Shown: positions 37,038 to 49,286, numbered from the stretch's first letter. The stretch is 64,000 nt of DNA from Hyaloperonospora brassicae (GCA_947650285.1 CANTFL010000305.1:1-64000); one strand, 5' to 3'. Program-made: numbers and translations. The notes: a model not told the origin generated them from the sequence alone.

Positions 37038-38655
37038 ATAGCTATTTGGTGTACAATGGTGCGAGTATACGTGCGATCATAGCAGCGCAATCGCAGTAAA
37101 ATGTGGTGTTGGCTTATCTGGTCCATCGTCTTTGGTAGATACGACTGCCGTGAGAGGGGGGTCTTAAGCCCCTACGAACAATTGATCTAATTAATAATGG
37201 CTGCTTAAATACCCCAAGACTTACAGTAATATTGTACTTTCGGATCTTAGCCGTCCACCATCACGTGGGCTAGGTCCTGAGAACGACTATAATAGCACCA
37301 ATCCTCCCCGCTCTAGGATAATGTCGTGTTGTTGTGGAATTCGGTTGCTATCATAATGAAGAAATAATGAAACAGGAGAACCCTTATTAGCTCATACAAT
37401 TGGGCATAAAAAATTTCGGTAGTAAGAGATAAATGGTAGGAGGGCTTGGGGTAGTCCCGTGTTCTAACTCTCTTTCCGACGTAGGGCCGGAAATTTTTGT
37501 TTGACAACAAGGGGTTTATAGCTAATATGGAATTAGCTAAGAGGGGTTCTATTGTAGCTCTTCCCGGATCTGGACCTTTTTTGCGAAATTTGACTGGGAC
37601 GACAGTAATTTCTTGGACGGCACAGCTCCACATAAGGGGCACGGAGGCCACAGTCGATGCAGAACGAAACCAGGCGCTTTGAAAAAAAAGAGACCGAGGG
37701 GTCGAAAACGTGTGAAATAAATTCAGTCTGTACAGGAGGGATTGCGGCGTCGATAGGACATTAGTAATCTAATACCCCGGCTATCACCATCCGTTGTAGT
37801 GTCGCGTGGGTTTCGGCAACTGTTTTCGCTCGAATGTCTCGTCAAATGTCTCGTCGTCTATCATCGACACACATCAGACGCATGACGCGGTTTTCGCCGC
37901 GCTTTTGGTGGTCGATGTCGACAAATAAATTGGCGGCGTCGCATTGATACGACGTACGAGGCACAACTGACTATCATGAACATCGAGTCGCGATACGTCA
38001 TCGTTCGATTTAAACCGAAGAAATGTCGCCTTGATCGATCGAACTCGTCGAAGCAGCCAGAAATATGACCCACGAAGGCTTGCGTGCTTATAGGAACACT
38101 GTCGACACCTCTCAAGCACTCCTGTATGTACACAGCAAGTGCACGAGCATTCGAGTGGTGAGATTAATGCGTGCGCACTTCTTGGTCGATCTTAGATGAC
38201 TGCAAATGGACATTTCGATTACACCCGTGCTGGCAAATTGTCAGCTCGTGCGGATGAAGGTACGTGTGGATCTGGCATACGATTTGCAAAGTAAGCGAAG
38301 TAGCAAAGACAGCCCTGTTTATTACGGCCATACAGCACAGGTATCTCTCGTCTCATGGAGGCATCGCCTGACCAGCTGGATTTGCCCAAATGGTTGGGTC
38401 GAGAAGCTACAGTGTCCGTTTTAACACGTGCGACGTTTTTTTTGCACAAGCTCTCGGGGATGAGACTCACCGTCCGCTACCTCACTATCTGCCTTTTCAT
38501 ACGATGCGTGCGAGCAGAAATCTGACTCTTTCACGTGGAAACAGCAAATGCGACGTGTTGTAGTCGGTGGTGGACTGGCATTCTAAAATTTGCGTGGCCT
38601 TTCAGACGTGACTCATTGCTGGAATACGTACAAAGGAAGGCTGAACCGCAAAAAG
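37038..38655. other. Upstream region of the pectin lyase gene
   Basis: No gene recognised. Frames up to 112 codons on the minus strand and 72 on the plus strand have no known domain. The final few hundred bases must hold the promoter of the lyase gene, but I see no convincing match to the oomycete initiator element. Confidence 0.4.
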
Positions 38656-40842
38656 ATGGCTCCTGGGCTTCTTTGCACCCTCCTTGCACTTGTGCTATGG
38701 GACGCTCACTATGAGTTTGCTTCTGCTGCACCTGTCGTGTCGGGTTCGGCCTACGGTTTTGCCACAGGGACGACAGGAGGTGGCGATGCGAAACCCGTCT
38801 ACCCGAAAACCACCAAGGAATTGGAAACTTACCTTGGCGACGCCGAGCCGCGGGTTATCGTGCTCAACAAGGAATTCACGTTCTTAAAAATCGAGGGGTC
38901 GACTACGGAGCAAGGCTGTCGTCCGCCGAGTAAAGACCAGTGCCTCGCCAAGAAGAACGGTTTTGAAGCGCAAGATTTTATTCGTGTTAACGTCGTCTCA
39001 CCCTCGAAGGAGAAAGGTGGTTGCGGTGCCGACGAGACTCCGACTCAGGTGAACTACGACAAAGCAGCCATGACGCTGATGGAGATAGCGAGTGACAAGA
39101 CACTGGTCGGCGAGGGTCTGAAAGGAGTGTTGAATGGCAAAGGTATCCACATCGTCGGTAGCAATGTGATTGTGCAGAACATCCACATCACAAACTTGAA
39201 CCCTCATCTAGTGTGGGGTGGGGATGCCATCACCATCCGGGCTAAGAGCGGCGACGCGCCAAAGGGTGTCTGGATCGACCATGTCAAAGTATCCAATGTC
39301 GGACGACAAATGTTAGTCATCAATTTTTCTGGCGCGACGGGTCTCACAATCAGCAATTCAGACTTTGACGGCCGCACGAAGTTCTCAGCTTCTTGTGATG
39401 GTCACCACTACTGGGGTTTCTTGCTACTAGGCAAAAGGACTGAGTTGAGCCTGCTTGGGAACTACATCAATCACAATTCAGGTCGGTCGCCTAAGGTTGG
39501 AGGCCACGATGGCGAAACGACTGTTCTTCACGCCGCCAACAACTTCTTCAACTCGAACTCTGGCCACGCGTTTGACGTGGTAAACGGAGGATACGTTCTG
39601 GCTGAAGGCAACTACTTTTCTAAGGTCAAGATACCAGCTCAAGAAGCGTCTAAACACCTGTTTGTGCCGACTGCAGCTAACGACTGCAAGTCAGTCATCG
39701 GTCGTGCCTGCTCAATGAACGTTCTCAAGGATTCCGGACCTCTAAAGGGATGTTCAGGAGGTGAGGTAAGCTCTCAGTTTGCTAGTCTTAAGAAGTACAT
39801 CACTAGTTACGAGGCAGGCCCTGCTACTTCGTTCAAGGAGGCTAGCGGGAACTTTGGTGTCGGTGAACTGGGAGACGCAGTTGCTCAAGCGGGTGCCCTG
39901 AAAAAGAGTGGTGTCGCCGTATCTAGCTCAGATGCGTCTGCGGGTGGAGAAGATGTGGAAAACAGCGTGACGCAAGACGACATCTTCACAGGCTCTTCGT
40001 CATCCGACAAGTCTGCATCGCATAATCCTTCGGCAGGTGGTCCCAGCACACCCGGTTCGGATGCATCGAAGTCTATGGACACTACCGAGGCGCTAGTCTC
40101 CGAGGACAAGGCTGGTTCTCAATCGGGTTCGAAAGCCACTGAGTTTTCTCCAGGAATTGTGGCACCGGATCATCAATCTCCAGCGGACGCCAAGAAGCCT
40201 GTCAATGGACAGGACGAGCACCACGGCAATTCTCAGTCGAAGGATGAATCGCACGAAGACAAATCCAAGTCGAAGAACACTGAAAAAGGTGAAGCCGATC
40301 TCCCTAGCTCAGACGCGTCTGCGGGTGGAGAAGATATGGAGAACAGCGTGACGCAAGACGACGTCTTGACAAGCTCTTCGTCATCCGGCAAGTCTACGTC
40401 ACATAACCCTTCGGCAGGTGATCCCAGCACACCCAATTCGGATGCATCGAAGTCTGTGGACAGTAACGAGGCGCCAGTCTCCGAGGAAAAGACAAGTGAA
40501 CAGGCGGACAAAAATGCCGACGACGGCTCCGAGGAAAGCGGCAAGGAGAACAGCGATGGCTCCAGCCATCTGCGCAAAAACGAAGGTGATGCTGGTGCTT
40601 GGCAGCCGTACAAGGAAGCCGATGACGATCCAAAGAAGAGTGGCGAGGAAGGTGGTGGCGGCTCTATCAACATGCAAGAAAGCGGAGGTAATTCTAACGG
40701 TTGCAGACGTACACAAATGGCAATTCCTACTGGCAGGGAAGCGTCAAGGAAGGGGGGTTATTCTGCTCGGCAGGCCAACTCCGTCGCCGATTCGTATTGG
40801 AAGGCGTTTGGCAACGACGGCGGCGCTACTTCTAGCACCTAG
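38656..40842 (+). CDS. Secreted pectin lyase (polysaccharide lyase family 1) with long acidic tail
   Basis: A secreted enzyme predicted to cut pectin (homogalacturonan) in plant cell walls by beta-elimination. The frame is open from 38590, but I choose the ATG at 38656 because it begins a signal peptide (MAPGLLCTLLALVLWDAHYE, then ASA before APVVSG), giving 728 residues. The lyase domain runs from about residue 25 to 400: GSAYGFATGTTGGG, IHITNLNPHLVWGGDAI, WIDHVKVSNVGRQ near residue 206, DFDGRTKFSASCDGHHYW near 235, NSGRSPKVGG near 275 (PL1 parallel beta-helix features) and VLAEGNYF. A Ser/Asp/Glu/Lys-rich disordered tail of about 320 residues follows, containing a 64-residue direct repeat. 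PL1 enzymes usually end soon after the beta-helix, so the tail is unusual. The gene has no intron and is richer in GC than its flanks. It is the only intact host gene seen here. Confidence 0.92.
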   Translation: MAPGLLCTLLALVLWDAHYEFASAAPVVSGSAYGFATGTTGGGDAKPVYPKTTKELETYLGDAEPRVIVLNKEFTFLKIEGSTTEQGCRPPSKDQCLAKKNGFEAQDFIRVNVVSPSKEKGGCGADETPTQVNYDKAAMTLMEIASDKTLVGEGLKGVLNGKGIHIVGSNVIVQNIHITNLNPHLVWGGDAITIRAKSGDAPKGVWIDHVKVSNVGRQMLVINFSGATGLTISNSDFDGRTKFSASCDGHHYWGFLLLGKRTELSLLGNYINHNSGRSPKVGGHDGETTVLHAANNFFNSNSGHAFDVVNGGYVLAEGNYFSKVKIPAQEASKHLFVPTAANDCKSVIGRACSMNVLKDSGPLKGCSGGEVSSQFASLKKYITSYEAGPATSFKEASGNFGVGELGDAVAQAGALKKSGVAVSSSDASAGGEDVENSVTQDDIFTGSSSSDKSASHNPSAGGPSTPGSDASKSMDTTEALVSEDKAGSQSGSKATEFSPGIVAPDHQSPADAKKPVNGQDEHHGNSQSKDESHEDKSKSKNTEKGEADLPSSDASAGGEDMENSVTQDDVLTSSSSSGKSTSHNPSAGDPSTPNSDASKSVDSNEAPVSEEKTSEQADKNADDGSEESGKENSDGSSHLRKNEGDAGAWQPYKEADDDPKKSGEEGGGGSINMQESGGNSNGCRRTQMAIPTGREASRKGGYSARQANSVADSYWKAFGNDGGATSST
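39923..40495 (+). repeat. Direct repeat in the lyase tail (2 x about 192 bp, 381 bp apart)
   Basis: 39923-40114 and 40304-40495 encode two similar 64-residue blocks beginning SSDASAGGED and continuing ENSVTQDD, then SASHNPSAGGPSTPGSDASK in the first and STSHNPSAGDPSTPNSDASK in the second, ending VSEDK or VSEEK. The offset is 127 codons, so the frame is kept. The blocks differ by scattered substitutions, indicating an in-frame internal duplication. Confidence 0.95.
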
Positions 40843-41368
40843 TTCAAAAGTGAAGGCAGGAAGACTAATAACGAGAGGACCAGTCCACGATCGAACCTCA
40901 CTTCAAAGATGTTTCGAACGAAGAAATAACTTAGTCGAGGAATGGCACGTTTGATCTTGACTTCATCGACGTTTAACGAGATAGAACTACCAGACACGAA
41001 AGAGCGCTCGGCCACTTTGCGGCGATGGACGGCACCAATTGCCATGTGACATGCCGCTCATCATCTACATGTTCAGAACTGCGCTCGTCTTTATGTGAAA
41101 GTTTTGGAGGAGACACGAAACTAGCGCAGTTAACCTCAACTTTAGTCGACGCACAAGGTCTCGACTTTGTATGTTTCGTGCGACTGAAAACGAAGGCGCA
41201 GTTGTCGCATTTCGATTGCAATGCGAGTCAAGCAGCTTGTGAGTGCTGCTGCACGTACCTTGCCACTGTGCAATATGGTAGCAACAGATTCCTGCAAAAC
41301 TTTGGTTTGCAGGCGGGTACGTACGCTACAATCTGCTCTGCACTTCGGGTTGAACTTCAAACCCGAAC
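40843..41368. other. Downstream region of the lyase gene
   Basis: No gene recognised. A plus frame of 122 codons (41025-41393) is Cys-rich in part but runs into the LTR and has no known domain. The transcript end of the lyase presumably lies here. Confidence 0.35.
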
Positions 41369-41759
41369 TGTAACGGGGCAAACCCTTGCGTAACTTAACG
41401 CAAGGGTTTTGGGTGCCCCGACGGACGTACACGTGGCAAGCGAGGAAGCGTAGGTAGGGTAAAAGTAGAACTGTTATATTAATATGATTAAGTCTTTAAA
41501 CTACTGTATCTTCGTTTGACTTAGTTTAACTATGCTGATATAACTGGATGTATGGTGACGTCTCGTTACCACTCATTGCGCGCGTCTTGCGGCGATTGGT
41601 GGGTTGATATCATCACGATATCAACCAATGAACAGACTCTTTGGTCGACCCTTCAATATCACCACTTTGGTGATATTGTTCAAAGAATATTCAACTTCAT
41701 ATTCTTTATTGTCACTTTCTTTAAAGTGACAATTCCATGTAACGGGCTGCCCCGTTACA
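41369..41759 (-). repeat. Solo LTR of sister subfamily B
   Basis: 391 bp in reverse orientation with the same termini as subfamily A (TGTAACGGG at one end, CCCGTTACA at the other) and a shared core (ACTCATTGCGCGCGTC, GGCGATTGGTGG against the A version CCCATTGCGCGC and GCGATTGATGG). Overall sequence is much diverged from A. The flanking 5-mers (CGAAC and TGTTT) do not match, so no target duplication is visible. Confidence 0.85.
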
Positions 41760-41760
41760 T
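41380..41760 (-). repeat. Six-hairpin series in LTR subfamily B
   Basis: In element orientation (right to left): 41737-41760 (ATGTAACGGG/CCCGTTACAT), 41709-41732 (TTGTCACTTT/AAAGTGACAA), 41682-41707 (AAAGAATAT/ATATTCTTT), 41654-41678 (CAATATCACCA/TGGTGATATTG), 41602-41626 (GGTTGATATC/GATATCAACC) and 41380-41409 (AAACCCTTGCGT/ACGCAAGGGTTT). All arms are perfect, 9-12 bp, and the series is collinear with the six of subfamily A. Confidence 0.96.
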
Positions 41761-41974
41761 GTTTATTTTGCTATTGTTGTTTCAGTTACTATTGTTGTAT
41801 CTTTTGCTGTTGTTGTTTCAGTTGCTATTGTTGATGCTGTTTCTGTGTCTGATGACGCTTCTACTGCTGTTGCCGCAGCTGCTGCTGTTGTTGTAGGTGA
41901 TGCGGTTGCTGTTGTTGTTTAAGTATCTATTGTCGATGCTACTACTGCTTTAGCTGCTGCTGCTGTTGTTGTTG

Positions 41975-42005
<31 letters not shown>

Positions 42006-42405
42006 AGGTGGTGGTGGTGATGGTGGTAGTGGTGATGCGGTTGCTGACGTTGTATGAGTATCTATTGTTGATGCTACTACTATTGCTACTGATGTTGATA
42101 CTTCTGTTGTTGTTGTAGGTGATGCGGTTGCTATTGGTGAAGCTCTGTAGATGATGCTCCTACTATTGCTACTGATGTTGTTGTTGTAGGTGCTGCTGTT
42201 GCTATTAATGTTGTTTTACATGTGGGATTGCATTCACTTCCTGCTTATCACTTTTGATACTTAAAAAACACATAATCAATCCAATAGACCCCAATAAATC
42301 TATTCTATCAGTTTAGCACTTATTAATGGCTTAAATATCTGCAGACTTCGTCGTATGCAGGCCAATTTCAAGGAGGATACGTGCGATGATGCCCTAAGCA
42401 CATTT
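41760..42405. repeat. Trinucleotide-rich dispersed repeat, copy 2
   Basis: 41760-42215 is an imperfect array of GTT, GCT, GAT, GGT and related triplets, including a (GTT)n run followed by (GGT)n near 41965-42020. 42215-42405 is the unique tail shared with 25440-25610. An open plus frame through it is Leu-rich only because of the triplets and is not a gene. Confidence 0.8.
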
Positions 42406-45095
42406 GTCAAACTAGGACAGGGGCATTTTTTTTATTTTCCAATTATCTGGGTTTTTTATATTCGTGATTAATTGGGGCATTTTTTATTTTCTCTTTGATC
42501 AAAGATGCAATGAATAATTGGTAGCCTCCATCTGGTGTCACTGATTAACGATTGCGTGATAATGACTCACTTAGAAATTACGAATTTTGAATAATAGCTG
42601 CAGCGCCTGTGCACGCGTAGCACATATAATACCGCCGCGGGAAACCTGGATATTTAAGACAGAGAAACACATGAAATAATGTGAACATCTTACACAATTT
42701 AATGATTCATTTGATCATTCAAAAAACTTGACATGCGGTTTGTAAAAGATTGGCTTGCATTCAGCCACTTTTTACTGTCTTGTCACATAAATTCAGATAT
42801 GCAAGTAGACTTTGATGTCAATTTTAGTAAGTTATCGAGGCCGGCTCATCGGAGTGAGTCTCATTTCGGTGTTTTGCTGATCTATACAGTCGACTATTCT
42901 GGAAGTTACGCGCACAAACATATACAGGCTTTGATTTTATATGCAAATCATTTTAGGTTTATCGGATCGTATGTTGGAGAAGTGAATATTTAGAGGACAA
43001 GATATGACAAATGCTCGAAGTTCAAAATTCATTCTATCAGTGCGCCGGATCGTATGAAATTCTTTGAAATTTGTCACTGCCAAAATAAAAAACAAAGTAG
43101 GTATGACATCAGTTGCCGAAGTTAGGCATATACGTGATTACATGACTGGCCTTGCTCCTCCTATAGATTTGGCCCAAGGCGTGTCTTTGGAAGTTTAGAC
43201 GTAAATTCATACTTACTTACCGTATAAATGTTTTCTACTTCTGTCATTTATACACGCAATGATACGGATATTGACTTGGAAGTATTGTAAGCAGACCTAA
43301 ATTGAAAACATATCTATAATTAGTTTGTGTATATGGTTACGCGTCACCATTCAAACCAATCTTTACGAAATAAATAACTATAGGCGATTACGACTATAGA
43401 ATTACCGACTAAACGTTCACTTATCAATGACAATGCACTCAATGAGTTTCGAGCAAATAGTTGAAATTCATGCCTGTGAATCTTTCCGCTAATATTACCA
43501 TTTGATTCCAAAATACGTACGTCCACATAAGTAATATGAGCTAAATTGCGCACGTAGATATATCATTTAAACTAAATGTATAGATCATTCTGTCTTACAT
43601 GGTAATAAGATTTTGCAACATTAAATAATCACATTGTGTATCATTGCGTATGTATTGTGCCTGAATGATCGAATTTTTTTGCATCAGAATCTGTAGTTTC
43701 TCTTATTGGGTGCGAAACGAGACTGTTAGGTTGAGTTCAGTATATATATGGTATAATTTTAGGACGGTTGAATGTGAATTGGACAACATCGACGAAAAAA
43801 TATGGTGCCGGAATCGTATAAATCAAAATATCTGGCATAGATGAGTGTCAATAACATTTTATTTTTGCGACCTTGACATGAACACTGCGAACTAATAATG
43901 TGACCATGCGCTACATGTTAATCGCTCCGATTGTATCATATTAGAGGGGAGAAGATTGAGAATTTTGGACAAACAGTGGTGTTGCAGAGAAGTAGGATGT
44001 TGATTAAATGATCGACTGTTTGTATCGCAATCTTCTTGCGATGTATGCCATAAATATAATATAAATAATGTTTTTGGAGAGAACCACATATATTGCGATA
44101 AGTACAAACATCATGTAAGCCACATCGCGTATGTGAAGGAGATTGTGCGCCCCTTTATTCAAACACGCGATCTAGTACCTAATATATAGCGTTTGCAACC
44201 CAGTGTCCGTATTCCGGTGCATGCCTTCCTTTACTCACTATCTAGATATTTCAATGCAAAAGCGGCCTCTACTAAAGTAGCCACATTAATAAGAAGGTCT
44301 TTTACGGTCACATAAACCATATGTCGTTTGGTAGCTGGTGAAAAGATTGATAATATTAGTATCAAAGTACCAACAAATGTATACTTTCGTACGCACGTTT
44401 AGCTTTTGCGCAGATGTTCATTATTATTAATCAGCAATTATCCTTTTTACGTTCGGGCTCTACTTCCAATATTCGTTATCTCTCGCAACAGATACTCTCT
44501 ACAATGCCGTTTTCACTCAGCAGCTTGAACTTCAAATCATCGTCACCACGAATTATATAATGCCGAACATTTTTGGATATACTATCGCTAAGGCAGTTCA
44601 CGACAGCTTCTCGCATTTAATTTTTACTGCCAAGGATTACTTGCTCGTCCAACGACGGACCGGACACTATGTTATCGATTGATTGATTGGAATGCTTTTA
44701 GTGCTTGTAGCATGACGATCCTTCCATGGAAACCTTTCTTCGGACACCGGCTTGTCACATGTCTTGTTGAGTTTTGTTTATGAACGACCGTTTCCAGCTA
44801 ATTGTGAATGAGCGGCATAGTAGGTGTTTGGAGACAGGGACATTGTGACGATAGTGTAGATTGCTTCCGAAAAAAATGATAGATAAGCTTAGTAGAGCGC
44901 AACATGGACAGCCAATAGCGCAAATTTTTTATGTCCGTTGTGACCCCGGAGTACACCTTAGCGCATACATCGTTTATGTCGATATTGAAAGTCACGTAGG
45001 TCTTGAAAATAGAGCACGCAACGAACTAAATGAAGTAGCTTGGAAATTAGAAGTACTCTTACAAACTTAATTTTCATTGATTGAGATGGATGTGA
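42406..45095. other. AT-rich DNA without identified genes
   Basis: Only short frames (up to 86 codons). A short direct repeat (GGGGCATTTTTT...ATTTTC) occurs at about 42421 and 42475. Part of the right end (44800-45095) may belong to the Copia-2 element, but no domain is readable there. Confidence 0.4.
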
Positions 45096-48000
45096 TTGGA
45101 AATTTTACAAAATAGTCATGCGGAACGTATTCGAAAAAAGAAGATGAGCGACATGATAGACAAGCGGTACGACACGGCGAAGCTTATGACGGCGAAAGGC
45201 CAAAAGGGTTATGATCAACTTCATCTCCGGGAAAAACGCTTCACCTTTACGATCCAGTTGCGCGATCTCTTGCATCAGGTGCGTGAGCACACGACATCAC
45301 CAGCGCTATGGATAGCAATGGTGGCTATCTGCGAAAATAATATGGACCTTACTCATCGTGACAGTATCGTTTACGGTAGATGCTTCACGACCATTATAAG
45401 GCAAAACTAAAAGAGCATCGAAGCGCGAATGCGCCAACAGCAAAATTGTTTGGCGTCCGGACGGGATTTGCTGGATTCCAGTACACGGCACACAAACTTG
45501 ACATGCGCGAATCTCTATTGGATTGCCCTTCGACAACGACACAGTTCAACCGACTGCGGCAGGCATCTTCGTTTACGTTTGTCGCGTTGTTCTACATGCC
45601 AGAGAATTATCGCGAGCTTGTTCGAGCAGCGTCAGCTCTACAGGAAGTTGCCCATAATAAATTTGGATTCGAAGCGTGATGTGTACGAAGAGCAGAAAGA
45701 TAAACAATTTGACCGACAAGAAGTGTTCAAGGATCTAACATTTAAACGATTACATTGTTTTTGACTTTAAAGAACGCAAAAGGTTGAAGGACAAGCAGAA
45801 GAGGTGTTACAAAAGTGGAAGTAATGATAATTTATAGCCGTTATGTTTTAGTCGGTTATAATTTTTTGATGATGGATTGACCCCAGCCTCAGCCATTATC
45901 GGTGTGCGATGTGAAGGCAAGCGCATGTTTAAAAAAGTGAACCGCAACGTATCATGTCTAAGGGCTGGCGAGGATTCATACGTGGGTATCATTGCCTTAA
46001 ATACGACGATGGTACTGATATTGTAGTAAAGCAAGCACCCACCACAATCGGAATGCAGGAGTGGAACATTAAACTGCGTCGAACACACATGCGGTCGGTG
46101 ACCGCAATTATTGATATACATCGGAAGATCTCACCTACTGAAGCGACTGGTCGTGGCGTCGCACCCTGCCTTTAAGAGCAATAGGTCATAGATGGGAAAT
46201 CATATTCAAGACGTTCGTCGACGGAAAGACCATTCATACTGTTATTGACGAATTACTATTTGTTACAGGTGCTATCAACCCGCTGTAGCCAATGGGAAAA
46301 GCTCTGTCGATATTTTTCAGTGTAACTGAGGCTGGAATACTCACCGCTATTAGAAGCTGAAGGAAATTAGAGAGATTTCTTGAGTGTAGCAAGTTGACGC
46401 AGCTTAAATACCAAAGAAAGATTCTGCATCGAGTAACATAACGAACAATATTTGAAGACACGTTTGAATAGCGTTACGGTTAGGAATAGTGCTGATGACT
46501 TTTATATGTGGCACATGAATTTAAGGAATGTATATTTACAGTTCATTCAAAGTCTTTTCATAGAATGCTAGGCTTACACATAGTGGGTTCAACTCAACTT
46601 GTTTATGTATGTTTGAGTTAGCCCGTATTGGTTGATGTAAACACGTTGGTGCTATATTAGTCGATATGGATGCTTTTTGCAAGTTTGTAACTATCTATAG
46701 TTGAAAAAAGAGCTGGTGCAGTGGCAGCTGCGATGAATCAATACTATGATTAAGCTGAAGTACAAGCTGGTCACCATAAAAGCGATAGACATGATAAAGC
46801 AAGGCCAAAATTTCCTGTACGCCAACTGCACAAAGATGTAGGTGGATAACTTACAAGTAAAGAGTTAAAAAAAGCTCTTTAAGTGACCGAGGATTTAACC
46901 TTGTAAAAGCTGTACCAGACAGTAAACAGAAGAACCCTATGTAGCGGGTGCACATCATATTGATGGAGATGACGCAATTAATGTCTACTAACTCTTTTAT
47001 ATTTTATTTATATGGGATGGATGCGTTGTAATACGCCGTCTACACTAACAATCAAACATAAGCTTTCGAATGTGCTAGGGCACCGCACAAAATGCTTAAT
47101 GTCGATTTTATTAGCGTATGCGCAGGTCGAATCCGACGCACGGCTTCACAGAGATAAACATATTGTTAGGATCGGTTACATCTTTGGTTTTTCAGAAAGA
47201 TGCTCTGGGTTGCACTCTCTAACTTTTAAAAAAAACGTACACGGAAGATAGTGCCTATCAATCAAGTAAATGAGCAAGTTCTCGATTACGATCGCTACAC
47301 CTACAAACACATAAACACCGCCAACGAAGATGCTATCGACGAAAGCATCGAGGTAGGCAGTTTTGATCCCGAAGTGTAATGTGTAGATGCCAATAGCTAA
47401 AAGGGTCAAATTGTTTATAATAATATCAACAAAAGCAAACGCGTTGTCGACTCTGACGATAATGAAGCTTTTGAGATCGCAGAATGTCATAACGATGTAG
47501 AGATTGATACTAACAATGCAAGGAATGGTGATTTAAAAGTATATACGCTATAATTACTCCAACGACATTCACTGGTCCGATTAGAAGTGATTCAAATGAT
47601 ATAGGTATCGTTCAACAATTAATTCTACCTGTTTACAATGAACCAAGAGCTACCAACAGCATCGAATATAACCCAACAAGGGGGAAGGCGATGAAGTCGA
47701 AGTCTAGGAGATTCGTCATGATGCAAGTACGATAATGATGATATTGATAGCCCTGACTCAATCAATGGAGATCAACTTCGATTGAATTAGACGAGTGCGA
47801 GAAATACACTGATACGAAAAACAAATGCAGCGCGGCGGAGCCACAGAATCTAGTGGAGACGGCGAAGCGCAAGCGCTCAAATATTCGCCACCATTCAGTA
47901 GCACCGACATCTGAGAATATGAAAATTACCGGGATAGATTGAGGAATACTAGTCAGCTCCATTTGTCATCGCATGCCAATCATTTCGGCGTTTATACGAT

Positions 48001-49286
48001 ACTGGGTGGCATTGGTAACGGGTAAAAGCAATTGTAACCAGCATTATTATGACTTCAAATAACCATTTATAAGCGATACGGTCAGATAGCGCACGCAAGT
48101 GGCGTGACGCGGAGTTACAAAATCTTGAGGCGCTTAAAGCAAAAGACGTGACAAATTATATTAACGTAGATGATGGGACATTGATGACAAACATGTTCAC
48201 AGCAACGTATGGCGATGCGGTTATAACTAACGAGCTAAGGGAAGTAATTCGATTTAAACCTTGTCTAGTTTGCGTGGCGACTAGCAATGTTATAATTTGG
48301 TTTTACCGACACGTCAGCACGGGTAGCTAGCATGGTGTATTTCGTTCGGCTGTGGCCTTGTCGGCACTGTTAGATATATAGATCTATAGACATGATGTAA
48401 ATACAGCTTTGCCACGTAAATGGAAGCAACAAATCTTCTATAGTAAAGAAAGTACTGCAAGGTTTGCGCTGGGCTAGGCGAGCGTGATACACGTTGTTTG
48501 ATCGCTTTATGCAAGCATAAAATTTTCAGCATGTACCGACAAAGCCACGTTTGCACGTCCGTTGGAGAATTTATCATAAAAAATAACAGCATGTTTTCCA
48601 TCATCTATTTTTGATATAAATAAAAATATGTTGTTTTATAAATTTAGTTACAAAATTTAAGTATCTGATGAAATAATACTATTGTTTGGTTGGCGATATT
48701 CATTTTTTCAGTTTTTATTTAAATTTAAATTTTATACAAGCGAGGTATGTCTGACACTGTTATCGATCGGCGCTGCATTCGTAGAACAAAAGCGAATGAG
48801 CGAAAGAATGATCTCCTTATTTTGCTCGACGATCATTACAGCATCAAGGGCCACCGGATAGCGACGCAATATCTTGGTGGTAATATAATCGTAATGACGC
48901 TAGCATCTGTCTACAACCACAAGTAAATAAATACAGTGCTTAAGATATTTGGATTCGTGAAAACACACATTATAGGAAACCCAGTGGATCGCACCACCTG
49001 ATTGGTGCACGAAGAACCGCTGACAAATTGCCAATTAATTACATTTCCATATCTAGTGGTAGTGAGATCGCTAATTCGTTCAGACATTTCAATGCGACCA
49101 GATTTATGGTTTGCAGCAAAATTGTTTATATTATTGTCAATTCCGACGGAATGAAGCATGTTAAAGCAATGAAGAGAGTAATCAAAACCCTTAAGTATTA
49201 TGAATCACTTGTAGATTTTAAAAGCGTCAAGATGGGATCAGATGTCATATTAAAATTGATTTATATAGTGTCAGCTATTAGGGCGG
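45096..49286 (+). pseudogene. Copia-2: decayed Ty1/Copia element, 5' part
   Basis: A heavily mutated Copia polyprotein in plus orientation. Gag-like: VALFYMPENYRELVRAASAL near 45590 and YEEQKDKQFDRQE near 45690. GAG-pre-integrase: FYMWHMNLRNV near 46500. Integrase end: VKAVPDSKQKNPM near 46905 (the VPYTPQQNG position), YLYGMDAL followed by YAVYTNNQT near 47010-47060, and FGFSERCSGLHSL near 47190 (the GYS..KGYR position). Reverse transcriptase: HYSIKGHRIATQYLGGNI near 48830, VLKIFGFV near 48940, MRPDLWFAAKL near 49090. RNase H approach: HVKAMKRVIKTLKYYESLVD near 49160. It stops exactly at the Gypsy-1 target duplication and resumes at 61714. Each assignment is weak alone, but the order of seven segments is that of Copia. 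Confidence 0.78.
49283..49286. other. Gypsy-1 target-site duplication, left (GCGG)
   Basis: GCGG lies directly before the left LTR and is repeated directly after the right LTR at 61714-61717. Removing the element and one GCGG rejoins the Copia-2 RNase H reading frame. Confidence 0.9.

Noticed and set aside
40233..40673. 146-codon minus-strand ORF under the lyase tail
   Set aside because: Mirror of the Ser/Asp repeat region; composition follows from the coding strand.
41552..41896. 114-codon Leu-rich frame
   Set aside because: Produced by reading the GTT/TTG triplet array in one frame; no start context and it begins inside an LTR.
47110..47150. tRNA-like T-arm (GGTCGAATCCGACG)
   Set aside because: No matching acceptor or anticodon arms around it, and it lies within the Copia-2 remnant.
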